This document shows positions 25,698 to 33,018 of a stretch of 64,000 bases of DNA, piece by piece (position 1 is the first letter of the stretch; the number at the start of each line of letters is the position of its first letter). The stretch comes from Desulfocarbo indianensis (GTDB lineage: Bacteria; Desulfobacterota; Desulfarculia; Desulfarculales; Desulfarculaceae). The notes beneath the pieces are model-generated. The model was not told where the DNA came from. It ran no database searches and saw nothing but the letters and a program-made list of their open reading frames with translations. Location: positions 62,001-126,000 of the forward strand of contig LBMP01000001.1 in assembly GCA_001184205.1 (NCBI GenBank), written 5' to 3'. Made by a program: the position numbers and the translations under genes.

Positions 25698-26507
25698 TCA
25701 GCCTTGGGACGTTTTCGATGTCTGCGCGTGGTCGCGCAACGCCAAAAGCGCGGCGCCTTCAGCGCCGGTTAGCTGAGGCCGCGGCGGTGCTAAAACCTCC
25801 CTGCCCAGTTCAGCGGCCATCATCTCCATGAGATAGGGGTTGTGGGCCACCACTCCCCCCGTCATGATCACAGCGTTCTCCAGGGTGTCCATCTCGCGCA
25901 CCCGCTTCAGCACCGAGGCGAACAGCCCCTTGATCAAGGCCTCCACGGGCACTCCGTTGCGTATCTTGCCCAGCACTTCGGTGGCGGTGAAAACCGTGCA
26001 GAAGGCCCCCAGGGGCTCCTCTTTTTCGGCCTGCCGGGCCAGGTGGTTGAAACGGGCCAGGTCCAGATCCAGGCGCAGGGCCATCTCCTCCAGAAACGCC
26101 CCGGTGCCGGCGGCGCACTTCCGGTTCATCTTGAAGGAAATCCGGTTGCCCTTGGCGTCCAGCTTGATGATCTTGTTGTCCTGGCCGCCGATATCCACCA
26201 CGGTGAGCGCCCGGGGAAAATGATGATAGGCTCCGGCGGCGTGGCAGGCGATCTCGGTGCGGGTGTCGTGGGCAAAGGCCACGTTGCGCCGGCCGTAGCC
26301 GCAGGAAAACACCCGGTCCACCTGGCCCGCCTGCAAGCCGGCTTCCCGCAGGGCCTCGGCAAAGCCCCGCTCCGCGCTTTTGGCGAAATCCACGCCCGAG
26401 CGCCGGATGGAGGAGCCCAAGAGATCGCCCTCCTGGTCCAGGATGGCCACCTTGGTGGCCGAGGCTCCGATGTCTATGCCCGCGCAAATTATCGCCAACG
26501 CTGTCAA
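25698..26507 (-). CDS. 2-hydroxyacyl-CoA dehydratase activator ATPase (BadF/HgdC family)
   Basis: 269 residues. Homodimeric ASKHA-fold ATPases of this family carry one [4Fe-4S] cluster between subunits and inject an electron into the dehydratase or reductase using ATP. Motifs are AGIDIGASATKVAILD, VDIGGQDNKIIKLD, the cluster ligands Cys131 (NRKCAAGTGAFLE) and Cys170 (AFCTVFTATEV), and MTGGVVAHNPYL. It sits 17 bases downstream of the dehydratase subunit on the same strand, the usual pairing. Confidence 0.95.
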   Translation of the reverse strand: MTALAIICAGIDIGASATKVAILDQEGDLLGSSIRRSGVDFAKSAERGFAEALREAGLQAGQVDRVFSCGYGRRNVAFAHDTRTEIACHAAGAYHHFPRALTVVDIGGQDNKIIKLDAKGNRISFKMNRKCAAGTGAFLEEMALRLDLDLARFNHLARQAEKEEPLGAFCTVFTATEVLGKIRNGVPVEALIKGLFASVLKRVREMDTLENAVIMTGGVVAHNPYLMEMMAAELGREVLAPPRPQLTGAEGAALLALRDHAQTSKTSQG

Positions 26508-26524
26508 GCTCCCCTGGCGGCGCC

Positions 26525-27760
26525 TCAGGCGGCGGCCTCCAGCAACTGCTCCACGAATGCTTCTATATTGGTCTTGGCCTGCTCGTCGCTGAAACAGCGC
26601 AGGTCGTTAAGGTCGCCGTTGATGATGATGGTAGGTATGCCCAGCTCCTTGGAAAGCCGGTTGGGCAGGGCGAAGCGGCTGTTGGTGTTGTAGGGACAGG
26701 TCTTGGAGTCGTGAAAGACCAGCCCCTGCACGCCGCAGCGTTGCACCCATTCCTTTATGTAGCCTTCCTTGAAATCCTCGTCCCGCACGTTGAAGATTTC
26801 CAGGGCGGCGCGGGCCATGGACTCGAAGGGGTCCTTGGGGTCCAAGGGATCGAATATCCAGGAGTTGCAATAAGTTGATGACACCACCGGCGCTTTCAGC
26901 TCCATGAACAGATCGCTGAGCATGCGCAGCCGGCCCCACACCGGCATGCCGTCCCAATAGAGGCGGATCTTTTCGCCGGGCACCGCGGCGACGCCCGCCT
27001 TCAGGCGCTCGTCCAGCTCGGCCAGCAATAGATCATAATAATCGACCGCTTGCTGGGTGCCGCGCAGCACCACCGCCGGGGCCATGTGGATACAGTGGTC
27101 GAAGAAGTGCATGGGGGTGGGGCGGTTGGCCGCCGCTTCCAGCACCTTGCGCCAGCGGATGGTGCATTCCTTGGAAAGCCCCACCGCCTCGCGGAAACGG
27201 TCGATGTCGAATTTGACGCCGCTCACCTCTTCCAGGACGGGCACCATGCCTTCCAGCTGGCTTCGCACGTCCATGAGGTGGCTTTTCTTGACTTCGCCAA
27301 TCATCCTGGGGTTTTGGATGCCGACGATCGGCACGCCCCACTCTCTGGCGTAGAAGCTGAACCAGTCCTGCACCTCGCGGCATTGATTGTTGTTGTAAAC
27401 CAGCACGTCGGCCTTGGGGATGGCTTCCATGCCATAAGCCTTGGCGAGGGGGGTGACGTTTTGCAGATAGGCCCCGATGTCGGAGGTGAGGTAGGAACAG
27501 ATATCGGGCGAATAACCCGCCGCGTTGGCCACGGGGATGACGTCGCTGGCCATCCTGGTGGCCCCCAGCATGGCGCCGTGGTTCTCCGGATAATACACCT
27601 CGAAACCCATGCCCAGGAGCAGCTCGCCGGGCCCCACGCTGGTGCACCAGGCCACCTTGGGGCTGCCTTCTTTTTTTGCCCGGTCCAGACCCGCGAAGTA
27701 GTCGGCCATGATTTTTCTCATTTGTTTCGTGGCCTTAATCGGTGGCACTTCTTGGGTCAT
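26525..27760 (-). CDS. 2-hydroxyacyl-CoA dehydratase D-component subunit
   Basis: 411 residues from ATG 27760 (GGGGGAG 8 bases upstream; a longer frame to 27817 lacks a ribosome site). It belongs to the HgdB/BcrB/BcrC/FldBC family: VAWCTSVGPGELLLGMGFEV, CSYLTSDIGAYL, VLVYNNNQCREVQDWF, PVVSSTYCNSWIFDPL and GLVFHDSKTCPYNTNSRF, with several conserved Cys as likely [4Fe-4S] ligands. Known dehydratases are heterodimers, but only one subunit gene is present, so the protein may be homodimeric like double-cubane-cluster proteins, or its partner is elsewhere. Adjacency to the activator is diagnostic. Confidence 0.9.
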   Translation of the reverse strand: MTQEVPPIKATKQMRKIMADYFAGLDRAKKEGSPKVAWCTSVGPGELLLGMGFEVYYPENHGAMLGATRMASDVIPVANAAGYSPDICSYLTSDIGAYLQNVTPLAKAYGMEAIPKADVLVYNNNQCREVQDWFSFYAREWGVPIVGIQNPRMIGEVKKSHLMDVRSQLEGMVPVLEEVSGVKFDIDRFREAVGLSKECTIRWRKVLEAAANRPTPMHFFDHCIHMAPAVVLRGTQQAVDYYDLLLAELDERLKAGVAAVPGEKIRLYWDGMPVWGRLRMLSDLFMELKAPVVSSTYCNSWIFDPLDPKDPFESMARAALEIFNVRDEDFKEGYIKEWVQRCGVQGLVFHDSKTCPYNTNSRFALPNRLSKELGIPTIIINGDLNDLRCFSDEQAKTNIEAFVEQLLEAAA

Positions 27761-27862
27761 CGCAGACGCTCCCCCTGACTGCCCCGCCGGGCCGCCCTTT
27801 TCATGCACGCTCGGCAAAAAAGCGGCGGCAGAGGTGAAAAACGGTGGACAAAATGGTTACAT

Positions 27863-27883
27863 GTTAGCTACAATCTAGCTAAC
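27863..27883. promoter_or_regulatory. Operator-like inverted repeat between divergent operons
   Basis: GTTAGCTA (27863-27870), a 5-base spacer and TAGCTAAC (27876-27883): a perfect 8+8 palindrome 103 bases before the dehydratase ATG and 110 before the first Hdr-like gene. It stands out as AT-rich in GC-rich surroundings and is followed by a possible -10 (TATAGA, about 27890). Size and symmetry suit a TetR/MarR-type dimeric repressor; no such regulator gene is nearby. Confidence 0.6.
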
Positions 27884-27993
27884 TCGCACTATAGACAGCC
27901 ATAAAAGAGCTTGTCAAGCCCAAAACAATGTGTGTCAAAGGCTGGAGCCAGGCCTGAAGCTGCGTCGAAGGCTCGTAGCAGGAAGGAAGCCGC

Positions 27994-29082
27994 GTGACCA
28001 TTATCAGCACACCGGTTTTGATCTTGGGCGGGGGGGTGGCCGGCGTTTCCGCCGCCCTGGAACTGGCTCGGCGGGGGGTGCCCTCGGTGCTGGCGGAAAA
28101 GGGACCGCGTTTGGGCGGCCGGGTTCGGGATTTCTGTTGCAAGGCCACCCAGGCCTGCGTGCATTGCGGAGCCTGCCGCCTGGGCGATCTCCTGGCCGAG
28201 GCGGCCGCCCGGCCCGAGGCCGCCTTCCGCAGCCTCGCCCTGGCCGCCGAAGCGCAGAGAGAGGGCGGCGTCTGGCAGGTGGAGCTGCGGCCCCAGCCCG
28301 ACGAGGGCGAGGCCGACCCCCTGGCCCAGCCGCTGGCCGAGAAAACCACGGTCAACGCCCAGGCCGTCATCCTGGCCGTGGGCTACGAGCCCTTCGATCC
28401 CCGCCGCAAGACCCGCTTCGGCTACGGCCGGGTGCCCGGCGTCATGACCGCCCTGGAGCTGGAGGCCATGCTGGGCCAGGGGGTCCTGGTGGGCCACGAC
28501 GGCCAACCGCCCGAAAGCGTGGCTTTTATCCAATGCGTGGGCTCGCGGGACGAGAGCCTGGGCAATCTCTACTGTTCCCGCGTCTGTTGCGGCTTCGCCC
28601 TCGACATGGCCGGGCTCATCAAGGAGGGCTGGCCGGAGACCGCGGTGACTTTCTTCCACATGGACGTGCAGGGCTACGGCCCCTCCTGGGAGGAGGCCCT
28701 GCCCCACATGCGCCAGGCCATCGATTTCGTGCGGGCCATGCCCGGCGAGGTCAGCGCCGGCGAAAACGGCCCCCGGGTCTGTTTCGCCGGCCCGGACGGC
28801 CAGCCCCGGAGCAGGGAATTCGGCCTGGTGGCGCTTTCCCAGGGCTTGACCCCGCCGGCCAGCGCCGGCGCTTTGAGCGAGATGTTCGGCCTTAACCGCA
28901 ACCAAGACGGCTTCCTGGGCGAGGACGCGGCCCTGGCCGTAAGCGGGGCGCAAGGGGTGTTCGTGGCCGGAACCGCCCAGGGCCCAAGGGGAATCGTGGA
29001 ATCCATAGACCACGCGGCCCTGGCCGCCGGCGCGGCCATGGAATCCCTTTTCCGCGCCGGAAAGGAGGCGGCCCATGGCTAG
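27994..29082 (+). CDS. HdrA/QmoA-like FAD oxidoreductase
   Basis: 362 residues from GTG 27994 (AAGGAAG upstream). The FAD-binding Rossmann motif VLILGGGVAGVSAALELARR and EKGPRLGGRVRDF are followed at once by a Cys-rich stretch (CCKATQACVHCGAC). Then come AVILAVGYEPFDP, SVAFIQCVGSRDE with LYCSRVCCGFALDMA (the conserved HdrA Cys region) and a C-terminal GVFVAGTAQGPRGIVES. HdrA is the flavin-based electron-bifurcating core of soluble heterodisulfide reductases; QmoA is its counterpart in the sulfate-reduction Qmo complex. It lacks the ferredoxin domains, which are in the next gene. It overlaps that gene by 8 bases. Confidence 0.88.
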   Translation: MTIISTPVLILGGGVAGVSAALELARRGVPSVLAEKGPRLGGRVRDFCCKATQACVHCGACRLGDLLAEAAARPEAAFRSLALAAEAQREGGVWQVELRPQPDEGEADPLAQPLAEKTTVNAQAVILAVGYEPFDPRRKTRFGYGRVPGVMTALELEAMLGQGVLVGHDGQPPESVAFIQCVGSRDESLGNLYCSRVCCGFALDMAGLIKEGWPETAVTFFHMDVQGYGPSWEEALPHMRQAIDFVRAMPGEVSAGENGPRVCFAGPDGQPRSREFGLVALSQGLTPPASAGALSEMFGLNRNQDGFLGEDAALAVSGAQGVFVAGTAQGPRGIVESIDHAALAAGAAMESLFRAGKEAAHG

Positions 29083-30925
29083 GGTTTGCCTCATCTGGGT
29101 GGAGCGCCCCGGCTTGGAGGGTTTGGACCCGGCCGAGGTGGCTAAAAGGGCCGGCCTGAGCCTGGACCCCGGCGGAGCCATTCCGGCCGCGGTGGTGACC
29201 GCGCCCGAGTGGGCCGCGCCGCCGGCGGTGCGTTCGCGCCTGGCCGGCAAGCCGGCGCAATGGCTGGATTTGGCCGGCGAGGTAGGCGGAGGCCCGGCGG
29301 AAAAGCGCCTGGCGCGGGCCGCGGCGGCGGTGGCGCGGGCCGCGGGCCGGGCGGCCCTGGGCACCCTGCCCCAGGTCTACACCGCCCAGCCGGCCCAGAC
29401 GGTGCTGGTGGCCGGGGCCGGTTTGGCCGCGGTGGCCGCCGCCCGCCAGGCCGGTCTCTTGGGCCATCCCGTGATTCTGGCCACGCCCTTTGGCCGGGCG
29501 GCCCAGGCCGGAGCGGACGACGAGGCCGAGGAGGTCTCCCTCCTGGCCGCCCAACTACCGGCCCAGGTGGAGGTTTTGGCCGAGGCCGAACTGCGCCACC
29601 TCAGCGGCGCGGCCGGCGATTTCACGGCCGAGCTGCAAACCCCGCAGGGCGCGCAGCTCAAGCGCTTCGGCGCGGTGGTGCTGGCTCCGGCCGGCGGCTA
29701 CGCCCCGCCGGAGCTGGGGCTCGATCCCGAGTTGGCCAAGCCCGTGGCCGATCTCCCGCCGGAAGGCCTGGCCGGCTCCCCGGATAAATGGCTGCAAGCG
29801 GCGGTCATCGCCGGGGTGGACGCGCCAGCCACGGCCGACGCCTTTGCCCGGGCGGTGGAGGCGGCCCTGGCCCTGCAAGCGCGGGACTTCGTGCAGACCA
29901 CCCTGCTTTTCAGCGAGGCCCGGGTGGCCAGCGAGGGCGGCGAGCGCCGCTACCGCGAGGCCCGCCAGGCCGGCGTCATCGCCGCGCGGGTGGCCGCGGG
30001 AGGCCTGGAGGTGGCCCAAGGCGGCCGGCTGCTCAAGTGGCGCGACCTTCTCCTGGACGAGGAGGTCCAGCTCCGGCCGGATTTGCTGGCCGTGGCCGGC
30101 CCGGTGGCCGCGGCCTTGCCCGCCTTCCTGGCCAACCCGGTGCTGTGGCCGGCCTGGCCCCAGTTGGTTCCCGAAGGCCCCCGCTTTTCCGGCGGGCGCA
30201 CCGCCCGCAGCGGGCTCTACATCATCGGCGCGCTCAGGGGCACCGCCCCCGGCCGGGCCCGCCGGGTGGAGGCCGCCGCCGCCGCGGCGGATTTGCACGA
30301 CCGCCTCACCCAGGGGCGCGCCACGCCGGTGCCCAGCGTGCGCAATACCGCCTGCGCCTCCTGTCTCACCTGCGTGCGGGTGTGCGCCCACGGGGTGCCC
30401 CGTTACGGAAGCGACGCCATCGTGTGCGCGCCGGCGGCCTGCGTGGCCTGCGGCATGTGCGCGGCCGAATGCCCGGCCGAGGCCATAGCGCCGCCGGGTT
30501 GGTCCAATCCCGAGCTGATCGCCGGCCTGGAGGCGGGCCTGGCCAAGTCGGCGGGGACCAAGGCGGTGCTGTTCGCCTGCGGCCAATCCGGGGCCCAGGC
30601 CTTCGCCGAGCTTTGCCGGCAGGGGCATGAGTGGCCCGAGGGCCTGCTGCTCTATCCGGTGCCCTGCGCCGGGCGGGTGGGCATGCAGCTCATCATGAAG
30701 GCGCTCAGCTCCGGCGCGGCCGGGATCATGGTGGCCGGCTGTCACGACGGCAACTGCCGGTCGGTGAGCGGCAACCTGCGGGCCCGTCTGCGCGCGGGCG
30801 AGACCGCCGCGCTTTTGGAGCGGCTGGGCCTGGGGCCGGAGCGGGTGGAGTTCCTGCACCTGGCCTCCAACCAGCCCCGCCGCCTGGCCCAGGCCGTTGA
30901 CCGCTTCGTTTCCACCCTGGGATGA
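29075..30925 (+). CDS. HdrA-like flavoprotein with two [4Fe-4S] sites fused to an MvhD-like domain (QmoB type)
   Basis: 616 residues. The first 400 resemble a degenerate HdrA FAD domain (TVLVAGAGLAAVAAARQAGL, then YIIGALRGTAPGRARRVE). Two ferredoxin motifs follow: NTACASCLTCVRVCAHGVP and CVACGMCAAECPAEAI. The C-terminal about 140 residues match MvhD/FrhD-type [2Fe-2S] proteins (VLFACGQSGAQAF, VPCAGRVGMQLIMKALSSGA, VAGCHDGNCRSVSGN), which link Hdr to a hydrogenase, formate dehydrogenase or other donor. QmoB has the same layout. Overlapping starts and stops on both sides indicate one operon. No aprAB genes are present, so a Qmo role in sulfate reduction is not implied. Confidence 0.88.
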   Translation: MARVCLIWVERPGLEGLDPAEVAKRAGLSLDPGGAIPAAVVTAPEWAAPPAVRSRLAGKPAQWLDLAGEVGGGPAEKRLARAAAAVARAAGRAALGTLPQVYTAQPAQTVLVAGAGLAAVAAARQAGLLGHPVILATPFGRAAQAGADDEAEEVSLLAAQLPAQVEVLAEAELRHLSGAAGDFTAELQTPQGAQLKRFGAVVLAPAGGYAPPELGLDPELAKPVADLPPEGLAGSPDKWLQAAVIAGVDAPATADAFARAVEAALALQARDFVQTTLLFSEARVASEGGERRYREARQAGVIAARVAAGGLEVAQGGRLLKWRDLLLDEEVQLRPDLLAVAGPVAAALPAFLANPVLWPAWPQLVPEGPRFSGGRTARSGLYIIGALRGTAPGRARRVEAAAAAADLHDRLTQGRATPVPSVRNTACASCLTCVRVCAHGVPRYGSDAIVCAPAACVACGMCAAECPAEAIAPPGWSNPELIAGLEAGLAKSAGTKAVLFACGQSGAQAFAELCRQGHEWPEGLLLYPVPCAGRVGMQLIMKALSSGAAGIMVAGCHDGNCRSVSGNLRARLRAGETAALLERLGLGPERVEFLHLASNQPRRLAQAVDRFVSTLG

Positions 30926-31428
30926 ATGCCATGATATCGCTTAACGACTGCGACCCCGGCTTTAAGTTTGAAGTGGCGGCCGAGCCCGGCGGCGCCGGCA
31001 TCAAGGCCTGTTTCGCCTGCGCGGCCTGCAGCGCCCGCTGCCCGGTGGCGGGCCACCGCGAGGAGTACGACCCCCGGCGCATAATCCGGCTGACGCTTCT
31101 GGGCCGGCGCGAGGAGGTGCTTTCCTCGCCGCTGATCTGGCTGTGCTCGGCCTGCTATTCCTGCCAGGAGGTGTGCCCCCAACAGGTGCGCTTCACCGAG
31201 GTGCTCACCGCCATCAAGAACCTGGCCGCCAAGGCTGGCTACGCCCCGCCCTCGGCCAAGCAGATAGCCGGGCTCCTGGCCGGCCACGGCCGGCTCCTGG
31301 CGGTGACCGAATTCGAGAACGAGAAGCGCGCCGAACTGGGGCTGCCGGCGGTGGAGGAACGCGGCGCGGACTACGCCGCCATTCTGGGCATCGCGCCCGA
31401 GGCCGCCGAGGCCGGGGAGGAGGCGTGA
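30922..31428 (+). CDS. HdrC-like Fe-S subunit
   Basis: 168 residues. Two [4Fe-4S] motifs with HdrC spacing: CFACAACSARCPV (Cys 30, 33, 36, 40) and CSACYSCQEVCPQQV (Cys 75, 78, 81, 85), connected by RRIIRLTLLGRREEVLSSPLIW. The tail is a typical HdrC helical region. It passes electrons between the HdrA-like flavoprotein and HdrB. The ATG at 30922 overlaps the previous stop by four bases (ATGA). There is no membrane domain, so this is the soluble type rather than QmoC. Confidence 0.92.
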   Translation: MNAMISLNDCDPGFKFEVAAEPGGAGIKACFACAACSARCPVAGHREEYDPRRIIRLTLLGRREEVLSSPLIWLCSACYSCQEVCPQQVRFTEVLTAIKNLAAKAGYAPPSAKQIAGLLAGHGRLLAVTEFENEKRAELGLPAVEERGADYAAILGIAPEAAEAGEEA

Positions 31429-32303
31429 TGCGGGCGCTCTTGTTCCTGGGCTGCACCGTGCCGGTGCGCAATCTCAATTACGAGCTGTCCGCCCGCAAGG
31501 TGGCCGAGGCCCTGGGCGTGGAATTGCAGGATTTGGCCGAGTTCGGCTGCTGCGGCTACCCGCTGAAAAGCACCGACCAGGACAAGGCCCTGGTCATCGC
31601 CGCCCGGGCCCTGGCCCAGGCCCATGGCAGCGGCCTGCCCCTGGTGGCCCTGTGCTCGGCCTGCGCCGGCACCCTGGCCGAGGCCGAGCATCAGCTGGCC
31701 CACCACGGCGAACTGCGCGCCAAGGTCAACCAGCAGCTGGCTCCCTTGGGCCTCGCCTATGAGCCCGGCGTCAAGGTCCGCCATTTCATGCGGTTCCTCC
31801 TGGAGGAAGTGGGGCTGGAGGCCATCCGGGCCAAGGTTACCCGCAAGCTGGAGGGCTTCAGCTTCGCGCCCCACTACGGCTGCCATTACCTGAAGCCCAG
31901 CGAAATCACCGGCGGCTTCGACGATCCCGAGGACCCGCGAAGCCTGGCCAGTTTCATAGAAGCGACTGGCGCCCAGGCGGTGGACTATGCCAGCATGAAG
32001 GAGTGTTGCGGCGGCGGCGTGCTGGGGGCGGACGAGGATTTGGCCTCGGCCATGGCCGGCAAAAAGCTGGCCGAACTGGACGCCAAGGGCGTCACCGCCC
32101 TGGCGCTCATCTGTCCTTTCTGCAACGTGATGTACGAAGGGCAGCAAAAGGCCATCGGCAAGAAGCTCGACCTGAAACTGAAGGTGCCGGTGGTGTACGT
32201 TACCCAGCTTCTGGGCTTGGCCATGGGGCTTTCCCCCGACGAGGTGGGGCTCAAGCTGAACCGGGCCAAGCCCAAGGAGCTTTTGGCGGCATTCAAGAGC
32301 TGA
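31428..32303 (+). CDS. HdrB-like subunit with CCG cysteine motifs
   Basis: 291 residues from ATG 31428, sharing one base with the hdrC stop. Two CCG modules are visible: FGCCGYPL with ALCSACAGTL, and APHYGCHYLKPSE with MKECCGGGVLG and ICPFCNVMYEGQ. In HdrB these ligate noncubane [4Fe-4S] clusters that reduce heterodisulfides. The ribosome site is GGGGAGGAGG. Its natural acceptor need not be CoM-S-S-CoB: in bacteria HdrB homologues act on other disulfides or on lipoyl groups. The next gene is a lipoyl-carrier-like protein. Confidence 0.92.
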   Translation: MRALLFLGCTVPVRNLNYELSARKVAEALGVELQDLAEFGCCGYPLKSTDQDKALVIAARALAQAHGSGLPLVALCSACAGTLAEAEHQLAHHGELRAKVNQQLAPLGLAYEPGVKVRHFMRFLLEEVGLEAIRAKVTRKLEGFSFAPHYGCHYLKPSEITGGFDDPEDPRSLASFIEATGAQAVDYASMKECCGGGVLGADEDLASAMAGKKLAELDAKGVTALALICPFCNVMYEGQQKAIGKKLDLKLKVPVVYVTQLLGLAMGLSPDEVGLKLNRAKPKELLAAFKS

Positions 32304-32398
32304 GGACGGCGGGCCGGGCTTTCAGGGATTCAAGCCCCGCCCCCGCCAACGGCGGCGTCCTCTATGATAATCGACCAGCATTGGGGAGGATCAGGTCC

Positions 32399-32827
32399 AT
32401 GAAGGTTAAAGACTACAATTTCCCGGATGAGCTCTATTACGACGGCAATCACTTTTGGGCCAGGGTGGAGGGCGACGTGGTGGTGATGGGCACCACGGAC
32501 CTCACCCAGAGCATGGCTGGCGAGATCACCTTTGTGGACGTGCCCGAGGAAGGCGACGACGTGACCCAGGGCAAGCCCTTCGGCTCCATCGAGAGCGGCA
32601 AATGGGTGGGCCGGGTCTACGCCCCGGTCTCCGGCGAGATCGCCGAGGGCAACGAGGACCTGGAAGACGAGCCGGAATTGATCAACCAGGATTGCTACGG
32701 CAAGGGCTGGATCTGCAAGATCACGCCCAGCAATCTGGACGGCGACTTGAAGAAGCTCATGCAGGGCGACGCCTACCAGGATTGGGTGGAAAAGGAAATC
32801 GCCAAGACCGCGCTGGAGAGCAAATAA
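32399..32827 (+). CDS. GcvH-like lipoyl carrier protein associated with hdr genes
   Basis: 142 residues with the GcvH fold: YYDGNHFWARVEGDVVVMG, TTDLTQSMAGEITFVDVPEE, and the lipoyl-bearing loop GSIESGKWVGRVYAPVSGEI with Lys68. It ends ELINQDCYGKGWICKITP. GcvH proteins usually have ESVKA at that loop; the ESGKW form is unusual. No glycine-cleavage genes (gcvT or gcvP) are nearby, but HdrB lies 95 bases upstream, recalling the lipoate-binding proteins of sHdr sulfur-oxidation clusters. I infer a dithiol/disulfide carrier for the Hdr complex. A strong terminator follows. The RBS GGGGAGGA precedes ATG 32399. Confidence 0.88.
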   Translation: MKVKDYNFPDELYYDGNHFWARVEGDVVVMGTTDLTQSMAGEITFVDVPEEGDDVTQGKPFGSIESGKWVGRVYAPVSGEIAEGNEDLEDEPELINQDCYGKGWICKITPSNLDGDLKKLMQGDAYQDWVEKEIAKTALESK

Positions 32828-32937
32828 GCAGCCATGGCCGCCGCCAGATCGCGCAGCAGGCTGCCCAATTCCGTGGGAGGTAGTCCGGGGCTTCCGCCCC
32901 ATGGCTATTTTTACGGGTTGCGGTAATCGTCATCAAG

Positions 32938-32971
32938 GGGAGCGGGCGCGAGCCGCTCCCTGTTTTTTTTT
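32938..32971 (+). terminator. Rho-independent terminator after the lipoyl-protein gene
   Basis: GGGAGCGG (32938-32945) and CCGCTCCC (32953-32960) form a perfect 8-bp stem with a 7-base loop, followed by TG and nine T. It separates the hdr operon from the FAD oxidase gene 48 bases downstream, which may therefore need its own promoter or read-through. Confidence 0.85.
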
Positions 32972-33018
32972 AGAGCGCCCGGCGAAGAAGAGAGCGTCCG
33001 GGCTGGGAGGTGTGAGCA

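Noticed and set aside
27994-30925. Calling the HdrA pair qmoA and qmoB
   Set aside because: The architecture matches, but Qmo complexes pair with APS reductase and a membrane QmoC, neither of which is present; HdrC and HdrB follow instead.
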